From contig JAAAOH010000117.1 in the NCBI GenBank assembly GCA_009908925.1, positions 1 through 12,688 on the forward strand: 12,688 nt of DNA, given 5' to 3'. Positions 5,705-11,589 of this stretch are shown here, piece by piece. The notes under the pieces were generated by a model. The model made no database searches. It had not been told where the DNA came from and worked only from the letters and a program-made list of their open reading frames with translations. The DNA comes from Spirochaetota bacterium (lineage in GTDB: Bacteria; Spirochaetota; Spirochaetia; DSM-27196; PWMO01). The translations under genes and the position numbers were made by a program. Numbering within the stretch: position 1 is the first letter of the stretch; every line of letters begins with the position of its first letter.

Positions 5705-6235
5705 CTACTCCCGCCGGGTTACGTGTATGCCCAGCAGCACCAGCCCGGCAATGATGAGAAGCGAAGGCCAGTACAGCGCGACCAGCCTGGCAAAACTGCG
5801 GTCCACAATGCCGAGGCTGAAGAGCAGGAACACAAGCGATATTATGACGATGGCCACGCCGGGGACGGTGAAGCTCATACGCGACCCCCAGGGGCGACGG
5901 ACGCCGTAGGCAAAAAGACTCAAGCCCGTAATGGTCATAAACACCGGCCAGATGCTCGAGATGGTCACCGGGCTGAGCAGGGTTTCCGCCAGCAGAAAGA
6001 AGAGCCCCAGCAGCAGGGCGAACATGCCGATAAAGACGTAGGCGTCGCGACGTCTGCGGACGAACCCTTCATAGAGGAAGCCCACACCGGCAATGATGAG
6101 CAGGAGAGGCCACAGCGATTCGAGCCCCGGGATGAGGCCGAGATTCCACAGCAGGAGAATCACGCCGACCAGAATGAAGACGACGCTGGAGACCAGAAAT
6201 TTATTCGGATATCGCGGAGGCCCGATTCGGCTCAC
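5705..6235 (-). CDS. Six-helix membrane protein with three LiaI/LiaF-like units
   Basis: This 176-residue integral membrane protein, read from GTG 6235, has about six hydrophobic segments (14-34, 42-58, 66-84, 92-111, 122-142, 153-171). Three repeat units are visible, each centred on a Trp-Pro followed by hydrophobics and a Gly: LWPLLLIIAGVGFL (41-54), IWPVFMTITGLSLF (95-108) and YWPSLLIIAGLVLLG (155-169). The first and third units also share a preceding (W/F)(N/S)LG(L/I) (30-34 and 139-143). Such WPxxxxxxG modules are typical of LiaI/LiaF-like and DUF5668-type membrane domains in envelope-stress systems. Here no soluble C-terminal domain follows, so function is unknown. An in-frame TTG at 6274 would add 13 residues, but it lies inside the promoter -35 region. 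GTG 6235 lies directly behind the -10 box and gives the usual short basic N-terminus. No Shine-Dalgarno is present. Confidence 0.75.
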   Translation of the reverse strand: MSRIGPPRYPNKFLVSSVVFILVGVILLLWNLGLIPGLESLWPLLLIIAGVGFLYEGFVRRRRDAYVFIGMFALLLGLFFLLAETLLSPVTISSIWPVFMTITGLSLFAYGVRRPWGSRMSFTVPGVAIVIISLVFLLFSLGIVDRSFARLVALYWPSLLIIAGLVLLGIHVTRRE

Positions 6236-6242
6236 GACCGGT

Positions 6243-6271
6243 AGTGTAGCAAATAGCCCGCGCCTTGCCAA
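6243..6271 (-). promoter_or_regulatory. Promoter for the three-unit membrane protein gene
   Basis: On the minus strand TTGGCA (6271-6266) is a five-of-six -35 match and TACACT (6248-6243) a four-of-six -10 match, with a 17-base spacer. Seven bases separate the -10 box from GTG 6235, so transcription should start at about the start codon, giving a leaderless message. The -35 box overlaps the -35 box of the opposite promoter. Confidence 0.5.
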
Positions 6272-6293
6272 CAATACCCGCGAATACTACAAT
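6265..6293 (+). promoter_or_regulatory. Promoter for the envelope-protein gene run
   Basis: TTGCCA (6265-6270) is a five-of-six -35 match and TACAAT (6288-6293) a five-of-six -10 match, with a 17-base spacer. Nine bases separate the -10 box from ATG 6303, predicting a leader of about zero to three bases. No Shine-Dalgarno is seen before this ATG, and there is no other start codon near the lipoprotein signal. Confidence 0.6.
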
Positions 6294-6302
6294 GGCGCCG
6301 AT

Positions 6303-7337
6303 ATGAAGATTCGCGCTGCTGCCCTCCTACTGCTGCTGATACTGGCCCTCACGGGCTGTCGGACGCAGAACGACTACTATGTAGTCGGCACCGACGAGCA
6401 GAAAGAGGAGCTCCGCCAGCTCTTCACGCTTCTCGAAGACGAGCCCCGGCAGCAGAGCCAGATGGTGCTCATCGAGGAAATCGCCGGTTACCTTCTGCAG
6501 GCCGGGTACCCTGGTCGTATGCGGACCTTCCTCACCACCTTCGTCGAGCGCAACCCCGACCATCCCTACAATGCCTATTTTCTGCTTCTCGTAGCGAAGC
6601 AGTACCGTGACTCCTCCCCGGAGATGTCGCGGCATTACTACAAGCGGGTGGTCTCCAACTACGCCGACCTCACCGTCAACGGCACCTCCGTGCACTACAA
6701 CGCACTGCGTGAGCTTGTTCGACTCACCGAGGATCCAAAAGAGCGACTGCGGCACTACCATGAGCTGGTTGACCGCTTCGATGACAAGCTCGACCTGGGT
6801 GCCACGTACTATTTTATGGCGAGAACTCACGAGCAGCTCGGCGAGTGGGATGATGCCTACGCCGACTACAAGAACTTTCTCGGCTATCCCGAGACTGAAA
6901 TCCTCGGTGCTCCCCATGCCCGCGAGCAGATAATCCGTCGGGTGGAGTTCTACGATTCGTCGAAGAACTGGACGATGGATAGTCTGGACCGCCTGGTAGC
7001 CACCATCAAGAATGCGTTGTGGCGTCAGGATGCAAATCTGCTGCTGCGATACAGAGCAGACGCCAACTTCTTCGCGATGTCGTGGGAGCAGGAGGAAACG
7101 GACTTCAACAGCCAGGGGCCGTTCAACATCGGCATCTTCCTCCAGCGCTCGCGCGTGCGATTTGCCGAAGACATCGACATAAACTCAAACGCGCGGGAGG
7201 CCTATCTTCGGACCTGGGGATGGTCACACCGCATTCGAACCTGGTACCTCTACTTCCGCCGCGTAGATTTTCCGGCGGATCCCGACATCAACGGCGACTG
7301 GGAATGGGCGGGTATCTTCTTTGGCGACGCGCTTTAG
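6303..7337 (+). CDS. TPR-like lipoprotein
   Basis: This 344-residue protein has a lipoprotein signal peptide: basic MKIR, a leucine-rich core and lipobox L16-T17-G18-C19. It should therefore be lipidated on C19 and anchored in the inner or outer membrane, facing the periplasm. The mature part is helical. Residues about 30-215 look like helical-hairpin or tetratricopeptide repeats, the clearest being around 165-196 (YYFMARTHEQLGEWDDAYAD, then YKNF). Residues about 225-344 form a different region rich in Trp, Tyr and Phe, including YLRTWGWSHRIRTWYLYFRR (301-320). I do not recognise that part. TPR lipoproteins often serve as scaffolds for envelope assemblies; the partners here are probably the two exported proteins that follow. 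The next gene starts 17 bases before this one ends. The start is at a promoter with essentially no leader. Confidence 0.8.
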   Translation: MKIRAAALLLLLILALTGCRTQNDYYVVGTDEQKEELRQLFTLLEDEPRQQSQMVLIEEIAGYLLQAGYPGRMRTFLTTFVERNPDHPYNAYFLLLVAKQYRDSSPEMSRHYYKRVVSNYADLTVNGTSVHYNALRELVRLTEDPKERLRHYHELVDRFDDKLDLGATYYFMARTHEQLGEWDDAYADYKNFLGYPETEILGAPHAREQIIRRVEFYDSSKNWTMDSLDRLVATIKNALWRQDANLLLRYRADANFFAMSWEQEETDFNSQGPFNIGIFLQRSRVRFAEDIDINSNAREAYLRTWGWSHRIRTWYLYFRRVDFPADPDINGDWEWAGIFFGDAL

Positions 7338-8211
7338 GATCGCGACAATTCTACTGACCGTCCTGGTGGTAGCACCGGTGACGGTATTTGCCCAACGCAT
7401 CGATGAGGAGCCGACGATCACAAGCCGGGTCGACTGGCTCTCGCGCAGCTTCCATATCGACATCCAGAGCCCCCTGCCCGCCGATGCACGGAACCATCCG
7501 GCAGCGGCCTACACCGCCGAGCAGAACGTCAGAGCCGAGCTACCCCGTATTCTGCAGGAGGAGGCGGCCGGCATTCGGGTGGACTCCCTCCACACCCTTG
7601 CCGAGCACTACGGACAGCGGCCGAGACTTGCCGTAGATGTAGCACGGCTCTCAGAAGAGCTCGTCCCCACGTTGAACCGTCACACACCGGACCTGCGTGC
7701 TTTGCAGCTCAGTTACTCGCTGCAGCTCTACCCGCATCTCGCGACGCTTTTCATCGATCACGAGCGCCCCCGGGAGCTTCCGCGCGTCATACCGTGGCGG
7801 CCGAGTCGCGAATTCACCGGTCTGGTCGTCTATGCCCGCGGGCTGCTCCCCGTGCACGGGGAGGATCGCAGCGCCCGGGTACGTCCTGCCCTGCTTCCCG
7901 ACATCTACTCTCACGATGCAACGCACGTCGTTCTCGAGACTGACCGTGTCCGGCCTGAGGTCATCGGCGCCCGCGGGCCGGTGGCATACGCGACAAGCGC
8001 AACCGATCCGATCATCGAGGAGCGTGCCGGGACACGACCGATGAGGATCGTGGCGACGGGCGTCTTCGGCCGATACGCGACCGATCCCATCATTTCCGCC
8101 GGCGACGCTGAGGTGTTTTTCGCCGAGCCCGCAAACCAGGACATCATCCGCGAGGGGCGGGTCGTCATCATCCTCGAGCAGTCGGTGCTCGAAGAATCGA
8201 CGCTCGATTGA
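7321..8211 (+). CDS. Secreted protein with LPP20/FlgP-like features
   Basis: This 296-residue protein starts at TTG 7321, the only start in the frame that gives a full signal peptide: basic ATRFR, a hydrophobic core, and a likely signal peptidase I site after A24 in TVFAQ. No lipobox cysteine is present. Two parts recall the LPP20/FlgP group of envelope proteins: FTGLVVYARGLLP (165-177) followed by RPALLPDIY (188-196), and MRIVATGVFGRYATDPIISA (241-260) with GDAEVFFA, ending in EGRVVIIL (278-285). These resemble the TGLVIDARGL...PALxPxIxxxDG...VVVVL pattern, seen with a Tyr replacing the usual Asp in the first motif. The similarity is from memory of motifs, so the assignment is tentative. The 17-base overlap with the upstream gene suggests coupled translation and joint function. 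A GGGCGGG (7306-7312) may serve as a weak ribosome site. Confidence 0.7.
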   Translation: MATRFRIATILLTVLVVAPVTVFAQRIDEEPTITSRVDWLSRSFHIDIQSPLPADARNHPAAAYTAEQNVRAELPRILQEEAAGIRVDSLHTLAEHYGQRPRLAVDVARLSEELVPTLNRHTPDLRALQLSYSLQLYPHLATLFIDHERPRELPRVIPWRPSREFTGLVVYARGLLPVHGEDRSARVRPALLPDIYSHDATHVVLETDRVRPEVIGARGPVAYATSATDPIIEERAGTRPMRIVATGVFGRYATDPIISAGDAEVFFAEPANQDIIREGRVVIILEQSVLEESTLD

Positions 8212-8237
8212 CGACTCCGGCACACCTGTGGTCAAAT
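8208..8237 (+). promoter_or_regulatory. Possible internal promoter before the SH3 lipoprotein gene
   Basis: TTGACG (8208-8213), overlapping the upstream stop codon, matches five of six -35 bases. TCAAAT (8232-8237) matches four of six -10 bases with an 18-base spacer. Transcription would begin near 8244, ahead of the AAGGAG site. The match is moderate and the upstream promoter may suffice. Confidence 0.3.
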
Positions 8238-8251
8238 ACCCCAACCCACGC

Positions 8252-8257
8252 AAGGAG
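8252..8257 (+). promoter_or_regulatory. Ribosome binding site that fixes GTG 8264
   Basis: AAGGAG lies six bases before GTG 8264. This chooses 8264 over the in-frame GTG at 8228, and the resulting N-terminus is a proper lipoprotein signal. Confidence 0.75.
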
Positions 8258-8263
8258 TACCCC

Positions 8264-9565
8264 GTGACTTTTCGTCATCTCAGTACCGTCATCGTCATCT
8301 CGGTTTTCGTCTCGGTTCTCGTATCCTGCGGCGGCGGGTCGCAGGGTTCCGGTGTCGTGCTCTGGCCCCCCGAGGAGAGCTCCCTCGAGTACGGCATGGT
8401 CGTTGCCATCAACGACAGTTCTGAAGTCGAGGAAACCTACACGGTGAGCCCGGTCGAGGACGGCGAACAAGAAACCGTCCCGCAGTGGCGCGTGGAAGTA
8501 TTCGGCACCGAGGAACGCGCCGGGGAGTTTGCCGCGGAGTTCGAAGACTACGCGGAGACCTTTGCCTCCGCCGAACGGCAGGCCCTTCCCGTGCGTGAGG
8601 ACGCCGACCGCACGTCGAATATCGTGTACCGCCTGCGCCGCGGTGAAGAGGCAAAGGTGATCTCCCGAAGCGACCAGCCCTCGGACGAGGCCGGGTTCGT
8701 CGACTACTGGTACGAGGTGCTGACCAGAGACGGGTCCCGCGGCTGGGTGTTCGGCTACTACCTCTCCGGAATCGAAGGATCCGGCGGCGGGGGCGAGGAA
8801 AACGACCCCGTTGATGATCCCCTGCTCTCGCGCTTTCTCTCGACCACATGGCGACCGGTGTACTTCTCCCGGATGCTGGACTCCGGCCGGATCGATCTCG
8901 AGCGCTTCCGCGCCAACTATGGACTCTTTCCCGAACCGGGGGAGAACCGTATCCGGCTGAATCTCGAGGATCAGAGCGCCACTTTCGAGTACGAGGGATG
9001 GAGCCGCGGACGCTCGAGAGAGTTCGTAGCCCGCGGGGCACCGTTCTCCGTCATTGTGCGGGCGGAGAACAGCATCAGCGTCCAGTACACCATCGACGGT
9101 GAGGGATACAACGTCGCTATGCAGAGCGTCGAGCGGGAGATCGCGGAGGTACGGAGCGCGGAACAGGAGCGCCGGGAGGAACGATACAACTCGCTGCGCT
9201 CACGGGGAAACAGACTGGTGAGCAACGCTTACGGGAACATCCTCCTGCGCGACGACGGCGCCTTCCAGTGGGCACAGTATTCCCGGCTCGTGCCCTCGGT
9301 CATACCGGCGTCCGCCGGCGCAAGCGGCTACATCCGTTTCGATCACTTCCTTTCGCAAAGCCTCGCCGAAGACTACGAGGGAGCTCTGTCGTTCCGGTTC
9401 GTGGGTGCAACGGGCCAACCCGTCGTGTTTCTCTATCAGTTCGTCTCCGGCGGGCTCCGCCTTGCTCACGTGCCGTCGGACGACATTCGCGATAAGGTGG
9501 TACTACGGGAGAGCCTCTCTCCGGTCATAATCTTCTTCTCCTTTGAGGACGGTGACTCGACATGA
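8264..9565 (+). CDS. SH3-domain lipoprotein
   Basis: From GTG 8264 the protein has 433 residues. It starts with a lipoprotein signal peptide (MTFRHLSTVIVISVFVSVLV) and lipobox L19-V20-S21-C22, followed by a Gly/Ser linker, so it should be lipidated and periplasmic. Residues about 30-65 (VVLWPPEESSLEYGMVVAIN onwards) may be a first SH3-like unit. Residues about 106-170 are a clear bacterial SH3 domain: ALPVREDADRTSNIVYRLRR, GEEAKVISRS, YWYEVLTRDGSRGWVFGYYL. Such domains commonly bind peptidoglycan or peptides. A Gly/acidic linker (171-185) leads to a C-terminal domain (about 186-430) I do not recognise. It contains a charged helix (287-312) and beta-like segments. Domain order resembles SH3 lipoproteins of spirochaetes as I remember them. 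The stop overlaps the ABC-F start (ATGA), so the two genes are coupled although their products act in different compartments. Confidence 0.82.
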   Translation: MTFRHLSTVIVISVFVSVLVSCGGGSQGSGVVLWPPEESSLEYGMVVAINDSSEVEETYTVSPVEDGEQETVPQWRVEVFGTEERAGEFAAEFEDYAETFASAERQALPVREDADRTSNIVYRLRRGEEAKVISRSDQPSDEAGFVDYWYEVLTRDGSRGWVFGYYLSGIEGSGGGGEENDPVDDPLLSRFLSTTWRPVYFSRMLDSGRIDLERFRANYGLFPEPGENRIRLNLEDQSATFEYEGWSRGRSREFVARGAPFSVIVRAENSISVQYTIDGEGYNVAMQSVEREIAEVRSAEQERREERYNSLRSRGNRLVSNAYGNILLRDDGAFQWAQYSRLVPSVIPASAGASGYIRFDHFLSQSLAEDYEGALSFRFVGATGQPVVFLYQFVSGGLRLAHVPSDDIRDKVVLRESLSPVIIFFSFEDGDST

Positions 9566-11589
9566 GTCTCGTGCAGCTCACCGACGTCACGGTTTCCTTC
9601 GGTGAGCGGACGGTTCTCGACGGGGTCAAGCTGTCTCTGAGCCGCAGCTCGCGGGTGGCCCTGACCGGCGCGAACGGCAGCGGGAAGACCACTCTCATGC
9701 GCATCATCGCCGCACACGTTCAGCCGGACGGCGGAACGGTAGTGCGACGCGGCGGCGCCCGTATCTCCTACCTTCCCCAGTCGGTCGAGCATTTCGCCGG
9801 CCGCACCGTGCGAGAGGAGGCGGAGCGGGCCTTCGATTATCTACGGGACCGCCTCTCCCGCCAGGAGGAGCTCGGACACATCCTCGCGGAGTCAACCGAG
9901 ACCGACGAGCAGGCCGCCGACCTCCTGCACGAGTTTCACGAGATACAGGAACTCATCGAAGACTCCGGGTTCTATGACCGGGAAGCACGCATCGACGAGG
10001 TGCTCCGCGGGCTCGGATTCCGCGCAGAGGCCTTCGAGGCTCCCATCGAGGAGCTCTCAGCCGGCTGGCGCATGCGCGCGGCCCTCGCGCGGGTTCTCCT
10101 CGAACACCCCGACCTCCTGCTCCTCGACGAGCCGACCAACTATCTCGACATCGAAGCGCGGGAGTGGCTCATGGAGTTCCTCACGAGGTATCACGGCGGA
10201 TACCTTCTTGTCTCCCACGATCGCTACTTCCTCGATCGGGCCACGGACCACGTGGCGGAGCTCTTCATGGGAGATCTCCGTCTCTACACCGGAAACTTCT
10301 CCGAATATGAAGCACAGCGAGAGCGTGAGCTCGAGCAGCTGCGAAAGGACTACGAGGCCCAGCAGGCCTACATCGAGCGCCTCGAGTCCTTCATAAACCG
10401 CTTTCGATACAACGCCTCCAAGGCCTCCCTCGTGCAGAGCCGGATAAAGGAGCTCGAGAAGGTTGAGCCGATCGAGATTCCCGAGGGCCTGAAGCCCATG
10501 CACGTGGAGTTTCCCCAGCCCACACGGACCGGTCGCATCGTCGCCGAGCTCTCGGGCCTGGAAAAGCGCTACGGCGCGGACGCGGTGTTTTCCGGCATCG
10601 ACGTCCACATCGAGCGGGGCGAGAAGGTTGCGGTGGTGGGACCAAACGGCGCGGGCAAGTCGACCCTGCTCCGCATCCTCGCCGGTCGTGACAACGACTT
10701 CGGCGGGGAGCTCTCCTGGGGCACCGGCGTGAAGACAGCCTATTTCTCCCAGGACGAGCCCGATGCCCTCGACTCCGAGTGCAGCATTCTCGAGGAGGTC
10801 GAGCGGGATGCCCCCACTCAGATGGTTCCCCATCTGCGCGCCATGCTCGGCGCCTTTCTGTTTCGGGGTGACGACGTGTTCAAGCAGGTTCGCGTCTTGA
10901 GTGGCGGTGAGCGAAGCAGGCTGATCCTCGTGAAGATGCTGTTGCGCCCCGCGAACCTCCTCGTGCTCGACGAGCCGACCAATCACCTCGACATGAGCTC
11001 CAAGCGCGTCCTTGCGGACGCCCTCGGGCGCTTCGAGGGAACGGTGGTCTTCGTCTCCCACGACCGCTATTTCATGCGAGACGTGGCAACCCGCGTGATC
11101 GAGCTCCACCGGCCCGATCAGAGAAAGCCGGCCGGGCTGCGGGATTTCAAGGACGACTGCGACTACTATCTTCGGCGAACACAGGCCGAGGCGGCGGGGG
11201 TAGACGCGGCCGCGGGACCGGAGGCGCCGCGGGCGGGCGCAGGAGACGACGGCGGGGACCGGGCGGCGGGAGCCTCGCAACGGGCCGCTGCCGTCTCCGG
11301 GGCAGCGGCGCCGGAGCAGAACTGGGCCGCGCAGAAACAGCAGAAGAGCCGAGCGCGAAAGCTCGAGAGGCAGGAGAGCGAGATCCTCGCGGAGATCGAT
11401 CGCCTCGAAACCGAGCATGAGAGCGTGCAGGAGGAGCTTGCCCGCCCGGAGGTCTACGCCAACGGCGATACAGTAAAAGCACTCACCGCGCGCCTCGAGG
11501 CTATCGACCGAACCCGAAACGAGCTCACCGAGCGGTGGGAGCGGCTCGCCGGCGAGCGCGAGCTCATCGAGGAGGAGCTCGGTGGCTGA
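9562..11589 (+). CDS. ABC-F family ATPase (ribosome-associated, no membrane domain)
   Basis: This 675-residue cytoplasmic protein has two ABC ATPase domains and no membrane segments, the layout of ABC-F proteins that act on the ribosome. Domain 1 has Walker A GANGSGKT (36-43), signature LSAGWRMRAALAR (165-177), Walker B LLLLDEPTNYLD (185-196) and H219 in VSHDRYFLD. Domain 2 has Walker A GPNGAGKST (360-368), signature LSGGERSR (446-453), Walker B LLVLDEPTNHLD (466-477) and H500. The linker (about 245-320) carries the conserved FINRFRYNASKASLVQSR (277-294) that meets P-site tRNA in this family. After domain 2 comes an Ala/Gly-rich stretch (about 543-590) and a charged coiled coil (about 595-675), as in Uup-like members. 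The first signature has Ala in place of the first Gly, a variant common in ABC-F. The exact subfamily is uncertain. The ATG overlaps the upstream TGA, with GGTGA six bases before it. Confidence 0.94.
   Translation: MSLVQLTDVTVSFGERTVLDGVKLSLSRSSRVALTGANGSGKTTLMRIIAAHVQPDGGTVVRRGGARISYLPQSVEHFAGRTVREEAERAFDYLRDRLSRQEELGHILAESTETDEQAADLLHEFHEIQELIEDSGFYDREARIDEVLRGLGFRAEAFEAPIEELSAGWRMRAALARVLLEHPDLLLLDEPTNYLDIEAREWLMEFLTRYHGGYLLVSHDRYFLDRATDHVAELFMGDLRLYTGNFSEYEAQRERELEQLRKDYEAQQAYIERLESFINRFRYNASKASLVQSRIKELEKVEPIEIPEGLKPMHVEFPQPTRTGRIVAELSGLEKRYGADAVFSGIDVHIERGEKVAVVGPNGAGKSTLLRILAGRDNDFGGELSWGTGVKTAYFSQDEPDALDSECSILEEVERDAPTQMVPHLRAMLGAFLFRGDDVFKQVRVLSGGERSRLILVKMLLRPANLLVLDEPTNHLDMSSKRVLADALGRFEGTVVFVSHDRYFMRDVATRVIELHRPDQRKPAGLRDFKDDCDYYLRRTQAEAAGVDAAAGPEAPRAGAGDDGGDRAAGASQRAAAVSGAAAPEQNWAAQKQQKSRARKLERQESEILAEIDRLETEHESVQEELARPEVYANGDTVKALTARLEAIDRTRNELTERWERLAGERELIEEELGG
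11570..11575 (+). promoter_or_regulatory. Ribosome binding site that fixes GTG 11582
   Basis: A perfect AGGAGG lies six bases before GTG 11582, within the last codons of the ABC-F gene. It supports this start over the in-frame GTG at 11594 and the later ATG codons. Confidence 0.8.

Noticed and set aside
5624..6244. A 206-codon plus-strand frame rich in Glu, Gln, His and Arg
   Set aside because: It is the reverse of a membrane protein with clear internal repeats; the hydrophilic composition is what antisense of hydrophobic codons gives.
6236..6274. TTG at 6274 as start of the three-unit membrane protein
   Set aside because: It would place the promoter elements inside the coding region; GTG 6235 directly follows the -10 box and gives a normal N-terminus.
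8228..8263. GTG at 8228 as start of the SH3 lipoprotein
   Set aside because: It would put the AAGGAG site inside the gene and lengthen the signal peptide; GTG 8264 has that site at correct spacing.
8271..8302. Short repeat TCGTCATCTC twice in the SH3 lipoprotein signal region
   Set aside because: It follows from repeated Val-Ile-Ser-Val-like codons in a signal peptide and is not long enough to call a repeat element.
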